A DNA stretch of 64,000 nucleotides from Fidelibacterota bacterium (GCA_029936965.1 JAPYRG010000005.1:1-64000), one strand, 5' to 3'. Counted from the first letter of the stretch, positions 36,164 to 46,214 are shown. The notes: generated from the letters alone by a model not told the origin. Made by a program: numbers and translations.

Positions 36164-37927
36164 ATGAAAATTTCAGATAAAATAAAAGAATATAAAAAAC
36201 AAAAAAAAGTATTCTATAGTTTTGAATATTTTCCACCCAAAACTGATTTTGGTATGGATAATTTATATAGTAGAATTGATAAAATGTCCTCTCTTGATCC
36301 AGCTTATATTGATATTACTTGGGGTGCAGGCGGTAGTACAGCAGAAAGAACATTAGATATGAGCAAAACAATTCAAAAATACTTTGGATTGGATGTTATG
36401 ATGCATCTTACTTGTACAAATATGTCTGTTAAATTGATAGATGAGGTTCTTTCTGAAGCTAAAAAAAATAACATTTCTAATATATTGGCCCTTAGAGGAG
36501 ACCCACCGGAAGGTAGTAATGAGTGGCGAAAAGAAAATCAGGCATTTAATTATGGTGTAGATTTAGTTCATTATATTAGAAAAAATTTCGGTGACACATT
36601 TTTTTTGGCTGTAGGGGCATATCCAGAAACGCATCAAGAGCAATCTGATCCTGACTTAGATATTACTTATTTAAAAGAGAAGGTAGACGCAGGTGTTGAT
36701 ATTATCGTTACTCAGTTATTTTATGATATAGATAAATTTCTCATATTTAGAGATAAATGTTTATCCAAAGGAATAGATATACCCATTATTCCAGGAATTA
36801 TGCCAATTCATAATTATTCTAGATTTAGAAAATTTACTCAGTTTTGTAAGGTAAATATTCCTGAAAATATTCTTAAAAAACTTGAACCAATAAGAAATGA
36901 TGATGCAAGTGTAATTAATTTTGGTATTGAGGAGGGAGCCGATATGTGTGAAAAGCTAGTAAAAGAAGGGGTGCCAGGATTGCATTTCTATACGCTCAAT
37001 TTAGAGCATTCGGTAAAAGAAATATTAAACTCAATTGGATTGATTTCAGATAACAAAGCTAATAGAGAACTACCTTGGAGACAATCTTCAGATGAAATCA
37101 GAAAATCATCTGAAGATGTTCGTCCAATATTTTGGAGTAATCGTCCAATAAGCTATCTTACTCGCACTGAAAACTGGGATGATTTTCCGAATGGTAGATG
37201 GGGAGATATAAGTAGTCCTACTTTTGGTGAATTAAACCAATATCATGCAATAAGAGCGGGATCGCAGAGTAATGAAATTAGAGATAAAAGAAAAAAGATT
37301 TGGGGTCAGCCACAGTCTATAAAAGATATATCAAATGTTTTTATGTCTTTTTGCAAGGGAGATATTAATGCTTTGCCTTGGTGTGAAACAAAACTTGCAA
37401 TTGAAAGTAAGCAGATTTCTAATGAATTAATCAAATTAAATGAATCAGGATATTTTACTATAAATTCACAACCTAATGTTAATGGGGTCCCATCTGATGA
37501 TACTCATTTTGGATGGGGAGCTGAAGGCGGAAGAGTATACCAGAAAGCATATTTGGAGTTTTTTACTTCAAAAGAAAATCTTGATATATTAATAACCAAG
37601 ATTAAAAAGAATAATAATATTTCATATCAAGCTGTAAATGTATCTGAGGATCTAATTTCAAACGTAAGAAAAGATAGCGTAAATGTTGTAACATGGGGAG
37701 TGTTTCCTGGTGAGAAGATAAAACAACCAACTATAGTGGATGCACGCTCGTTCATGATCTGGAAAAATGAAGCGTTTAGCCTATGGATAAATGATTGGGC
37801 ATCTATTTATGAAAAAGATTCTATTTCTTACTTATTATTAAAAAAAATATATGAAAATTATTATTTGGTAAATATTGTAGATAATAACTTTATTAAAAGT
37901 AATATGATAAAACAGATTATAAAATAA
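36164..37927 (+). CDS. metF: methylenetetrahydrofolate reductase with a eukaryote-like C-terminal regulatory domain
   Basis: This reductase makes 5-methyltetrahydrofolate from 5,10-methylenetetrahydrofolate using FAD, supplying methyl groups for methionine. Residues 1-292 are the catalytic barrel: FEYFPPK with catalytic Glu21, YIDITWGAGGST, HLTCTNM, NILALRGDPPEG and IIVTQLFYD. Bacterial MetF ends there, at about 300 residues; this protein has 587. Residues 303-587 match the eukaryotic MTHFR regulatory domain: LPWRQS linker, EDVRPIFWSNRPISY, WDDFPNGRWGD, FTINSQPNVNG, VYQKAYLEFFTSKE, VTWGVFPGEKIKQPTIVD and YYLVNIVDNNF. From memory of the human structure, the SAM contacts correspond here to P304, W305, E414, T432, S435, T510 and T523, all present. 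Allosteric inhibition by SAM is therefore predicted. The stop overlaps tilS by one base. Confidence 0.93.
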   Translation: MKISDKIKEYKKQKKVFYSFEYFPPKTDFGMDNLYSRIDKMSSLDPAYIDITWGAGGSTAERTLDMSKTIQKYFGLDVMMHLTCTNMSVKLIDEVLSEAKKNNISNILALRGDPPEGSNEWRKENQAFNYGVDLVHYIRKNFGDTFFLAVGAYPETHQEQSDPDLDITYLKEKVDAGVDIIVTQLFYDIDKFLIFRDKCLSKGIDIPIIPGIMPIHNYSRFRKFTQFCKVNIPENILKKLEPIRNDDASVINFGIEEGADMCEKLVKEGVPGLHFYTLNLEHSVKEILNSIGLISDNKANRELPWRQSSDEIRKSSEDVRPIFWSNRPISYLTRTENWDDFPNGRWGDISSPTFGELNQYHAIRAGSQSNEIRDKRKKIWGQPQSIKDISNVFMSFCKGDINALPWCETKLAIESKQISNELIKLNESGYFTINSQPNVNGVPSDDTHFGWGAEGGRVYQKAYLEFFTSKENLDILITKIKKNNNISYQAVNVSEDLISNVRKDSVNVVTWGVFPGEKIKQPTIVDARSFMIWKNEAFSLWINDWASIYEKDSISYLLLKKIYENYYLVNIVDNNFIKSNMIKQIIK

Positions 37928-39294
37928 TGAGACAACAGAAATTACATAGTTTTGAAAAATCCTTATTAAATAGTATATATACAATAGGATATGTTAAGAG
38001 CAATCAGAGTATCATTATAGCTGTTTCTGGTGGTAAAGATTCTATGGCACTATTACATGCCATGATAAAATTAAATCATTTACTGAAACTAAATCTAATT
38101 GCTGTACATATTAACCACCATATAAGAAAAAATTCTACAGCAGATGAGTTATTTGTTAAAGAATTTTGTGATCTCAATGATGTAGAAATTATTATTGATC
38201 ATCTTGACCCAGATATAAAGTCAAAAGATATGAGTATTGAAGAATGGGGACGAGAGTTACGCTATAAGTCATTATATAGAATTTCATCCAATTTTGATTC
38301 TTGTCATATTATGACTGCACATCATGGAAATGATCAGATAGAAACAATTCTATTTCATTTATCACAAGGAGCCGGAGTTTCTGGATTAAGAGGTATACAT
38401 TCAAAAAGAAATAGACTAATAAGACCACTCTTATCATTATCTAATAATAAAATAGACAACTACATACAAGATATTGGAATTCCATGGATTGAGGATCAAT
38501 CAAATAGCGATTTATCTATTCCACGTAATTTCTTAAGACATAAAATTGTTCTTCCTTGGGAAAAAGAAAATCCTAATTTGGTTTCAGCGTTTAACCAAAT
38601 TAGTAAGAATGCTAATGATGTGCATGAATCATTAAAGTTTTCTGCAAGTATTCTAATTCCACAATTAATTTGCAATAAAGAGGATGATCAAATTTTCTTA
38701 GATGAGCAACTATTAAAAGCTATCCCTCCATACTTATTATCAATTATTTTTCAGGAACTGACTTTGTCAAATGGGCCATGGAGAAGACATATCCATTATG
38801 AATTATATAATTTTGTTACATGCTCTAAAATTGGTCAGATATATAATATAGATAATAGCTGGAGGTTACTTAAAGACAGGAAAAAATTTATACTAAAATA
38901 TGAAGATTATATTAAAAAAAATTCAATACCTGTTAATCCAGATACAGAAATATTAATAGATAATTTTATTTTTTCTTGGAAATCAAGTACAACAAAAGAG
39001 CAATTCAATAATTCGTATAGTTCAGAAATAATTGATGCAAATAAAATAAGGAACAAGACCCTAAATCTGAGATTATGGGAAAAAGGAGATAGGTTTAAAC
39101 CAATTGGCATGAAAGGGTCAAAAAAATTAAGTGATTTTTTTATAGATGAAAAAATTGATATTTTTACTAAAAACAAACAGTGGTTATTATTAGATGGTAA
39201 TAGAATAATTTGGGTTTGTGGTAGAAGAATCAGTGATGATATAAAGATCACTTCTAAGACTAGAAAATTTGGAAAATTTATTTTTAAGAAATGA
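37927..39294 (+). CDS. tilS: tRNA(Ile)-lysidine synthase
   Basis: This N-type ATP pyrophosphatase converts the wobble cytidine of the AUA-decoding tRNA-Ile to lysidine. It has 455 residues. The PP-loop SGGKDS is at residues 34-39, followed by VHINHHIRKNSTADELFVKEFC, MTAHHGNDQIETILFHLSQGAGVSGLRGI and RPLLSLSNNKIDNYI. The C-terminal TilS_C domain is present (LWEKGDRFKPIGMKGSKKLSDFFIDEKI). It shares one base with metF. Confidence 0.93.
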   Translation: MRQQKLHSFEKSLLNSIYTIGYVKSNQSIIIAVSGGKDSMALLHAMIKLNHLLKLNLIAVHINHHIRKNSTADELFVKEFCDLNDVEIIIDHLDPDIKSKDMSIEEWGRELRYKSLYRISSNFDSCHIMTAHHGNDQIETILFHLSQGAGVSGLRGIHSKRNRLIRPLLSLSNNKIDNYIQDIGIPWIEDQSNSDLSIPRNFLRHKIVLPWEKENPNLVSAFNQISKNANDVHESLKFSASILIPQLICNKEDDQIFLDEQLLKAIPPYLLSIIFQELTLSNGPWRRHIHYELYNFVTCSKIGQIYNIDNSWRLLKDRKKFILKYEDYIKKNSIPVNPDTEILIDNFIFSWKSSTTKEQFNNSYSSEIIDANKIRNKTLNLRLWEKGDRFKPIGMKGSKKLSDFFIDEKIDIFTKNKQWLLLDGNRIIWVCGRRISDDIKITSKTRKFGKFIFKK

Positions 39295-39304
39295 TATATT
39301 TATA

Positions 39305-39832
39305 ATGGAAATTAATAAAATAAAACTAATAAAAATTATTGATGAGACTGCTATACAAAGTCGGGTAAAAGAGATAGCTACTGAGTTATCAAATAAGTTT
39401 GATAATAAAAAACCAATATTTATTGGTGTATTAAATGGGAGCTTTATTTTTATATCAGATTTGGTTAGAAATCTTAGTATTAATTGTGAAGTAGATTTTA
39501 TTAAAGTATCAAGTTATAAAGGACAGAATACTACCGGCACAGTAAAGCTATTAAAGGATATATCTGCTGATATTACAAACCGACATGTTGTTATTGTAGA
39601 GGACATAATTGATTCAGGATTAACAATTGAATTTCTTGTGAAAAGACTAAAAGGGGCTTCGCCACAAAGTATATCAATTGTAACTTTATTGCTAAAGCCT
39701 GATATTGCAAAATTAAGTTTACCAATAGATATAATTGGGTTTGAAATTGCACCAGATTTTGTTGTAGGATACGGCTTAGATTATGATCAAGACTTTAGAC
39801 ACTTACCGGCAGTTTATAGATTGGAAAAATAA
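39305..39832 (+). CDS. hpt: hypoxanthine phosphoribosyltransferase
   Basis: This purine salvage enzyme joins hypoxanthine or guanine to PRPP. The PRPP-binding motif VVIVEDIIDSGLT is exact, and FIGVLNGSFIFISDLVR, VDFIKVSSYKG and VVGYGLDYDQDFRHLPAVY complete the family pattern. ATG 39305 gives 175 residues and begins ten bases after tilS ends; a TTG at 39269 would add twelve residues inside tilS that do not look conserved. tilS-hpt-ftsH is a gene order seen widely in bacteria, which supports all three calls. It is followed by ftsH after three bases. Confidence 0.93.
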   Translation: MEINKIKLIKIIDETAIQSRVKEIATELSNKFDNKKPIFIGVLNGSFIFISDLVRNLSINCEVDFIKVSSYKGQNTTGTVKLLKDISADITNRHVVIVEDIIDSGLTIEFLVKRLKGASPQSISIVTLLLKPDIAKLSLPIDIIGFEIAPDFVVGYGLDYDQDFRHLPAVYRLEK

Positions 39833-39835
39833 AAT

Positions 39836-41860
39836 ATGACAAAACAAAATGGAAAAATTGATCCTTCAAATAGTAAAATGAAATATAAGGATAATAAAGA
39901 TAATAAGAACAACGAATTTCAATGGAAAAGAGCTGGGAAGACATCTTTTATTTGGGTGTTTATACTAATCGCTGCAATCTTTTTTTCAGGACTATTTACT
40001 TCTGCTCATCAAAAAACTATAGAAATTCAGTATTATCAATATAGAGCATTTTTAGAAGATAAGCTTATTAGTAAAGCAACAGTAATTGAGGATGTTTTTA
40101 CAGGAGAGTTTGAAACACCACAGACAATAATATCTGATGTAGGACCCATTGAAAATGTAACAAAGTTTAAAGTTATTATTCCTTTTATTGATCGCGAAAT
40201 AATGTCAGAATGGAACAATTATGGTGTTGATTATAGTTTTAAGCAGCAGTCTATAGACTGGACAGGATACTTTTTAAATATGCTTCCTTGGCTATTAATT
40301 ATAGCAGTATGGATTTTTATTCTAAGAAGGATGCAGTCAGGTGCAGGTGGAATGAAGGGTATTTTTAATTTTGGTAAAAGTAGAGCAAAAATTTGGACGT
40401 CAGATATGGAAAAAATAACATTTGATGATGTTGCTGGCTGTGTTGAGGCTAAAGAAGAATTAAAAGAGGTTATAGATTTTTTAAAACATCCTAAGTTATT
40501 TGAAAGATTAGGGGCAAAAATTCCAAGAGGAGCGTTATTAGTTGGACCACCAGGAACGGGAAAAACTCTTCTTGCAAGAGCTGTTGCAGGTGAGGCTGAT
40601 GTGCCTTTTTTCAGTTTAAGTGGTGCTGACTTTGTTGAAATGTTTGTAGGTGTTGGAGCATCACGGGTACGCGATTTATTTGAACAAGGAAAAACAAATT
40701 CTCCGTGTATTATATTCATCGATGAGTTAGATGCGGTTGGTAGACAAAGAGGAGCCGGTCTTGGTGGTGGACATGATGAAAGAGAACAAACCTTAAATGC
40801 TTTACTAGTTGAGATGGATGGTTTTAATTCAGAACAGAATGTCATAATTATAGCAGCAACTAATAGGCCTGATGTTCTAGATCCGGCACTTTTAAGACCA
40901 GGTAGATTTGATAGACAAATAATTGTTGATCCCCCAGATTATCTGGGTCGTTTAGGTATTCTCAAGGTTCATACAAAAAAAGTTATTATTAATAAACGTA
41001 AAGTAAAATTGGAAGTATTGGCTAAAGGTACGCCTGGATTAGTTGGTGCAGATCTAGCAAACTTGGTAAATGAGGCAGCGCTGTTAGCAGCTCGTAAAAA
41101 GAAAAAATCAGTTGATATGGATGATTTTGATGAGGCCAAGGATAAGGTTATGATTGGAATCCAAAGAAAGAGCGTTATTCTATCAGATGAGGAAAAGAAA
41201 GTGACTGCTTACCATGAATCAGGCCATGCGCTAGTTGCATCTTTAACTGCTGGAGCAGACCCAATACATAAGGTAACAATTATCCCAAGAGGTAGAGCTC
41301 TAGGCGTAACAACGCAATTACCAATTGATGAAAAACATACTTACTCAAAGGACTACATTGAAGGACGCTTAGCTATTTTACTTGGTGGGAGAGCTGCTGA
41401 AACAATTATTTTCAATGAATTGACAACAGGAGCAGGTAATGATATTGAACAGGCAACAGAGATAGCTAGAAAAATGGTTTGCGAATGGGGTATGAGCGAA
41501 GATTTAGGCCCTATGACTTTTGGAAAAAAGAATGAAGAAATATTCTTGGGTAGAGAGATACAGTCTCATCGTGATTATAGTGAAACAACTGCAAAATTAA
41601 TTGATGAAGAAGTTGTGAAAATTATAAGAAAAGCAGAAAAATCTGCTGATAATATTTTAAGAAAGAATGATAAAATTTTGCATGCAATGGCAAATGCATT
41701 ACTTAAGCATGAGACAATTGATCATAATGATGTTCAAAAACTCATTGATGGCAAAATATTGCGTAGGAGGAAAATGAATGGATCTGCTAAAACAGTCAAA
41801 AAGGATTCTAAAGTTAAGACTCCAAAGAAAAGTTCAACTAATAAACCATCTAAATCTTAA
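39836..41860 (+). CDS. ftsH: ATP-dependent zinc metalloprotease FtsH
   Basis: This membrane-bound AAA+ protease degrades misassembled membrane proteins and short-lived regulators. It has 674 residues: a first transmembrane helix near 39-55, a periplasmic domain, a second helix near 143-162, and the AAA module with Walker A GPPGTGKT (about 239-246), Walker [13 protein letters not shown] and second region of homology [21 protein letters not shown]. The protease zinc site is HESGH (starting about residue 460). The tail after residue 640 is Lys-rich and probably disordered. A 57-base spacer precedes folP. Confidence 0.96.
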   Translation: MTKQNGKIDPSNSKMKYKDNKDNKNNEFQWKRAGKTSFIWVFILIAAIFFSGLFTSAHQKTIEIQYYQYRAFLEDKLISKATVIEDVFTGEFETPQTIISDVGPIENVTKFKVIIPFIDREIMSEWNNYGVDYSFKQQSIDWTGYFLNMLPWLLIIAVWIFILRRMQSGAGGMKGIFNFGKSRAKIWTSDMEKITFDDVAGCVEAKEELKEVIDFLKHPKLFERLGAKIPRGALLVGPPGTGKTLLARAVAGEADVPFFSLSGADFVEMFVGVGASRVRDLFEQGKTNSPCIIFIDELDAVGRQRGAGLGGGHDEREQTLNALLVEMDGFNSEQNVIIIAATNRPDVLDPALLRPGRFDRQIIVDPPDYLGRLGILKVHTKKVIINKRKVKLEVLAKGTPGLVGADLANLVNEAALLAARKKKKSVDMDDFDEAKDKVMIGIQRKSVILSDEEKKVTAYHESGHALVASLTAGADPIHKVTIIPRGRALGVTTQLPIDEKHTYSKDYIEGRLAILLGGRAAETIIFNELTTGAGNDIEQATEIARKMVCEWGMSEDLGPMTFGKKNEEIFLGREIQSHRDYSETTAKLIDEEVVKIIRKAEKSADNILRKNDKILHAMANALLKHETIDHNDVQKLIDGKILRRRKMNGSAKTVKKDSKVKTPKKSSTNKPSKS

Positions 41861-41917
41861 TATGGATCTTCAGTATTTATTATCTGTATAAATTGATATT
41901 TTTTATTATTATTTATA

Positions 41918-42760
41918 TTGATTAATTCATCGCTAGTTAAAAATATTAATAATCCTCTGTCACCCACATTAATTATGGGTATACTAAATGTAACACCTGA
42001 TTCTTTCAGTGATGGTGGTAAATATTATAATTTAGACAAGGCTATTGAATATTCTTTAGAATTAGTTAATCAAGGGGTTGATATAATTGATGTGGGGGGA
42101 GAATCAACTCGTCCAGGTGCTAATGCAATATCTTTTAATGATGAAATCGAGCGTGTTATCCCCGTAATTAAAGGGATACGATCTGTTTCTTCTATACCAA
42201 TCTCTATTGATACCTATAAATCGGAAGTTGCAAAAGAAGCATTAGACTCAGGTGCAGATATTGTTAATGACATTAGTGGACTTAATTTTGATCCAAAAAT
42301 GATAAGTGTAATAAAAGATTATAATGTTCCGATAGTTATAATGCATATTAAGGGGACGCCAACGAATATGCAGCTTAATCCTAAATATGATAATATTATT
42401 GATGAAATAATGTCTTATTTTGAGAAACAAATAAACCTTTGTTTGGATTATGGTATACCGAAATCACATATTATTTTAGACCCTGGTATTGGTTTTGGTA
42501 AACAGTTGAATGATAATTTTATTTTAATTAGAGAATTAAATTCTTTTGCAGATTTGGGTTATCCAATATTAATTGGTCCATCGAGAAAATCATTTATTGG
42601 GCTTACTTTAGATTTGCAAGTTGATGAAAGGTTAGAAGGGACAGCTGCTGCAATTACTGCTTCAATCATAAACGGAGCTCGGATTGTTCGAGTTCATGAT
42701 GTTCTAGAAATGAAACGCGTTCAAATTATATCAGATAAAATAAGAGGAGCAATCGCTTAG
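41918..42760 (+). CDS. folP: dihydropteroate synthase
   Basis: This folate biosynthesis enzyme joins p-aminobenzoate to 6-hydroxymethyl-dihydropterin diphosphate. It has 280 residues in a TIM barrel. Motifs are MGILNVTPDSFSDGGKY, VDIIDVGGESTRPGA, IPISIDTYKSEVA, DIVNDISGLNFD, IVIMHIKGTP, IILDPGIGFGKQL, LIGPSRKSFIG and ARIVRVHDV. The start is TTG 41918, giving a short leader before the first strand. cdaA starts on the next base after the stop; a folP-cdaA pairing is known in several phyla. Confidence 0.94.
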   Translation: MINSSLVKNINNPLSPTLIMGILNVTPDSFSDGGKYYNLDKAIEYSLELVNQGVDIIDVGGESTRPGANAISFNDEIERVIPVIKGIRSVSSIPISIDTYKSEVAKEALDSGADIVNDISGLNFDPKMISVIKDYNVPIVIMHIKGTPTNMQLNPKYDNIIDEIMSYFEKQINLCLDYGIPKSHIILDPGIGFGKQLNDNFILIRELNSFADLGYPILIGPSRKSFIGLTLDLQVDERLEGTAAAITASIINGARIVRVHDVLEMKRVQIISDKIRGAIA

Positions 42761-43537
42761 ATGTATCTTTTTGATTTATGGTTTATACGTGTTACTCTAA
42801 TTGATATAATTGACCTTATATTAGTTACATGGTTGTTTTATAAAGTCTATAAATATTTCCATGAGACTAGAGCAGGACAGATGTTATTGGGTCTTGTAAT
42901 ATTATTAATAGCCTCTGTATTATTTAATTCTGTGGGTTTGAGTGCATCATCTTGGGTTGTTAATCAATTTCAAACTGTTTGGGTAGTTGCATTTGTAATT
43001 CTGTTCCAGCCCGAAATTAGACGTTTATTAATTTATGTTGGACAGACTGGATTTTTTAGACGAATCTTTCAAATTGGTTCCTCTCGAACAATTGAAGCAA
43101 TAGTGGAAGCATCTATTCAATTAACAAATAATAAATGGGGAGCGCTTATTGTAATCCAAAGGGAGACGGGCCTAAGATTATATAAAGAAGCAGGAACTGA
43201 ATTAAAGGCTGAAGTTACAGCGCCTTTATTGCTTTCAATCTTTAATCCTGGATCTCCTTTGCATGATGGGTCTGTAATTATTAATAATGATATCATAGAT
43301 GCTGCTGCATGCATTTTACCATTAACTGAAAGTACAATGGTGGAGCCTGGAATGGGAACACGTCACAGAGCAGCCTTAGGAATTTCTGAAGAAACTGATT
43401 CAATAGTTGTAGTTATATCTGAAGAAACATCTAAAATATCTCTTGCTGAAAATGGTAGATTTGTAAATATAGGCATGGATGAAATGGATTTACGTCGTTA
43501 TCTTAATGAACGTATGTTTATTTCTTCTGGTGATTAA
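42761..43537 (+). CDS. cdaA: diadenylate cyclase CdaA (c-di-AMP synthase)
   Basis: This membrane-anchored DisA_N-domain enzyme makes cyclic di-AMP from two ATP. The 258 residues comprise three N-terminal helices (about 10-85) and a cyclase domain. Catalytic motifs are GSPLHDGSVIINN (DGA-type loop, here DGS) and MGTRHRAALGISEETDSIVVVISEETSKISLAENGR, with the RHR nucleotide-binding motif. No regulator CdaR (YbbR) gene follows; the next gene is prfB. Targets of c-di-AMP in this organism are unknown, though osmotic control fits a sodium-dependent lifestyle. Confidence 0.93.
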   Translation: MYLFDLWFIRVTLIDIIDLILVTWLFYKVYKYFHETRAGQMLLGLVILLIASVLFNSVGLSASSWVVNQFQTVWVVAFVILFQPEIRRLLIYVGQTGFFRRIFQIGSSRTIEAIVEASIQLTNNKWGALIVIQRETGLRLYKEAGTELKAEVTAPLLLSIFNPGSPLHDGSVIINNDIIDAAACILPLTESTMVEPGMGTRHRAALGISEETDSIVVVISEETSKISLAENGRFVNIGMDEMDLRRYLNERMFISSGD

Positions 43538-43589
43538 TATTTAGTTATAATTTCAATATCTTCTATATATTTGATATGTAAATTTCCCA

Positions 43590-44703
43590 ATGGAATTGGT
43601 AGCACTAAAAGGCAGATTTTCATCATCGAAGTCAAAACACTTTGAACTTAGGGGGTATCTTTGACCTTAATTCACAAGAGTCGAAGTTAGAATCCTTGAG
43701 AAAGGAATCTCTAGATCCTGATTTGTGGAATAATAAAAATAATGCCAGTAATATATTAAGGAGTATTGGTCGTTTAGAGAATAATATAAAAATTTGGGCA
43801 GATCTAGAAAAAAGGCATAGTGACATTACTGTATTATTCGAATTTGCCGAAAGCGGTGAAGTTGAAGAAAAAGAAATTATTGATGAGTTAAATCAATATG
43901 AAAAAATTATTAATGATTTAGAATTAAAATTAATTTTAGGAGATGATCAAGACATCCAAGATGCAATCTTAACTATTCATCCTGGAGCTGGTGGTACTGA
44001 GAGTCAAGATTGGGCTGATATGTTATTTAGAATGTATTCTAGATATATTGAAAGAAAATCTTTTAATAAAATGATTTTAGATTATCAACCAGGCGATGAG
44101 GCCGGCATTAAAGATATTACAATGGAGATTAAAGGAGACTATGCTTACGGCATGCTTAAGGCTGAAGCAGGTATACATAGATTAGTTAGAATTTCTCCAT
44201 TTGATTCTAATAGTAGGAGACATACAAGCTTTGCTTCAGTTTTTGTTTATCCATCGGTATCTGAAGAAATTGATATTGAAATTAATCCTAATGATTTAAG
44301 AATTGATACTTATCGGGCTAGCGGAGCAGGAGGGCAGCATGTTAATAAAACAGATTCTGCTATACGTATTACTCATTTACCAACAAATATTGTGGTTCAA
44401 TGTCAAAATGAGCGTTCTCAACATAAGAATAAATCGCAGGCGATGAAAGTTTTGAAGGCTAGGTTATATAAATTAGAAATCGAAAAAGAAAAAGAAGCGG
44501 TTCAAGAACTTGAAGATCAAAAAAAAGATATTGGTTGGGGCAGCCAAATTAGGTCTTATGTTTTTCACCCATATAATATGGTAAAGGATCATCGTACAAA
44601 AGTTGAGTCAGCTAATGTCCAAAATATTATGGATGGTAATTTAGATAATTTTATTAGAGCTTACTTAATGGAAAATATATCAGATAAAGAGTTAAAAAAT
44701 TAA
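43590..44703 (+). CDS. prfB: peptide chain release factor 2 with programmed +1 frameshift
   Basis: RF2 terminates translation at UGA and UAA. The first 24 codons run from ATG 43590 (MELVALKGRF...HFELRGYL) to an in-frame TGA at 43662-43664. A +1 shift at CTT 43659-43661 continues reading at GAC 43663, giving a product of about 370 residues. The anticodon-like tripeptide SPF appears in ISPFDSNSRRHTSFASV, and the catalytic GGQ in SGAGGQHVNKTDSAIRI. The long open frame that starts at 43642 in the second frame lacks this first exon-like part and is not the true start. lysS follows after 11 bases. Confidence 0.94.
43650..43665 (+). promoter_or_regulatory. prfB programmed frameshift signal
   Basis: The string AGGGGGTATCTTTGAC contains the internal Shine-Dalgarno-like AGGGGG (43650-43655), three bases, the slippery CTT (43659-43661) and the UGA stop with following C. 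It is identical to the well-known E. coli prfB site. Slow recognition of UGA when RF2 is scarce favours the +1 shift, so the gene regulates itself. Confidence 0.95.
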
Positions 44704-44714
44704 AGTAGTTATAT

Positions 44715-46202
44715 ATGTCATTAGAAAAACAGAGCTTAAAAGAGATTATTAACTTTAGATTGCAAAAACTTAAAAAATTGCGTGAATCTGGAATTGATCC
44801 TTATCCGCATAATTTTAAACCATCTAATTATAGCAATGAATTAAAGAATGAGTTTAAAAGTTATGAAAACAAGGATGTAGTGATTGCAGGTCGAATTATG
44901 GCTGTGCGCAAAATGGGTAAAGCATCTTTTTTTCATTTAAAGGATGCTGGTGGTAGAATACAAGTTTATATTAAAAAAGATGTTATCGGGGAATCGCAAT
45001 ATGACATGTTTAAATTGCTAGATATAGGTGACTTTGTGGGTGTGAACGGGTTTGCGTTTAAGACTAAAACAAAAGAAATATCTGTGCATGCAAAATCGAT
45101 AAAAGTTTTAGCTAAGAGTATACGTCCTCTACCAATTGTTAAAGAAAAAGATGGTGAAACATTTGATTCTTTTGATGATAAGGAACAGCGTTATCGAAAT
45201 CGCCATTTAGATTTAATTGTAAATCCAGAAGTCAAAGAAGTTTTTAAGAAAAGAGCATTAATTACTTCAGCTTTGAGAGCCTACTTAGATAACGAAGACT
45301 TTTTGGAAGTTGAAACTCCTGTTTTGCAACCATTATATGGGGGAGCAAATGCTCGTCCTTTTAAAACGCATCATAATTCTTTAGATCAAACATTTTATCT
45401 GCGAATTGCAGATGAATTATATCTTAAAAGACTGATTATTGGAGGTTATGATAAGGTCTATGAGTTATCAAAGGATTTTAGAAATGAAGGAATGGATAGA
45501 AATCATAATCCTGAATTTACTATGTTAGAATGGTATGAAGCCTATAGCGATTATAAAGACCAGATGAACAGAGTAGAAGATATTATCAGATTCGCCGCTA
45601 AATCAATTGGTAAAGTGAAGGTTGATTGGGGAGATATTAAAATTGATTTAAGTAAGAAGTTTGATAGGAAACCATTTTTAGAATTACTTAAAGATGCAAC
45701 AGGAAAAGATTTGTTAGATGCTGATGAAAAAAAGTTACGTTTAGTATGTAAAGAAAATAAAATTGAAATATCTAATAAAGAAAATTATGGACAATTATTA
45801 GATGAATTAATGAGAAAATTGGTTGAGCCAAATCTTATTCACCCTGTATTTGTTATTGATCATCCAAGGGAGATTTCTCCTCTCGCAAAATCTCATCGTT
45901 CTGGAGAAAAAAAATTAGTTGAAAGGTTTGAGTTATTTATTGGTGGTGCGGAATTTGCAAATTCTTTTTCTGAATTAAATGATCCTTTGGATCAGCGGGT
46001 ACGATTAAAAAATCAAGTAAAGCTTAAGGAAGAAGGTGATGAGGAAGCTCAACCTATAGATGATAATTTTATTGAAGCAATGGAATGTGGTATGCCACCC
46101 ACAGGTGGTGTTGGGTTAGGCGTGGATAGATTAGTAATGTTATTAACTGATAATAGATCAATCAGAGATGTTTTATTTTTTCCTGCTATGAGAAATAACT
46201 AA
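44715..46202 (+). CDS. lysS: lysyl-tRNA synthetase, class II
   Basis: This enzyme charges tRNA-Lys. It has 495 residues: an N-terminal anticodon-binding OB fold (VVIAGRIMAVRKMGKASFFHLKDAGG near 54-79) and a class II catalytic domain. Motif 2 is FRNEGMDRNHNPEFTMLEWYEAY and motif 3 GVGLGVDRLVMLLTDNRSIRDVLFFP. LEVETPVLQPLYGGANARPF and DHPREISPLAKSHR are also typical of LysRS-II. It lies between prfB and the lol genes in the same direction, with gaps of 11 and 12 bases; the prfB-lysS pairing is common in bacteria. Confidence 0.96.
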   Translation: MSLEKQSLKEIINFRLQKLKKLRESGIDPYPHNFKPSNYSNELKNEFKSYENKDVVIAGRIMAVRKMGKASFFHLKDAGGRIQVYIKKDVIGESQYDMFKLLDIGDFVGVNGFAFKTKTKEISVHAKSIKVLAKSIRPLPIVKEKDGETFDSFDDKEQRYRNRHLDLIVNPEVKEVFKKRALITSALRAYLDNEDFLEVETPVLQPLYGGANARPFKTHHNSLDQTFYLRIADELYLKRLIIGGYDKVYELSKDFRNEGMDRNHNPEFTMLEWYEAYSDYKDQMNRVEDIIRFAAKSIGKVKVDWGDIKIDLSKKFDRKPFLELLKDATGKDLLDADEKKLRLVCKENKIEISNKENYGQLLDELMRKLVEPNLIHPVFVIDHPREISPLAKSHRSGEKKLVERFELFIGGAEFANSFSELNDPLDQRVRLKNQVKLKEEGDEEAQPIDDNFIEAMECGMPPTGGVGLGVDRLVMLLTDNRSIRDVLFFPAMRNN

Positions 46203-46214
46203 ATATATACCAAT

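Noticed and set aside
40231-40845. 204-residue open frame antisense to ftsH
   Set aside because: It lies wholly inside the conserved ftsH gene, its translation shows only mirrored codon bias, and it has no family motif or ribosome binding site.
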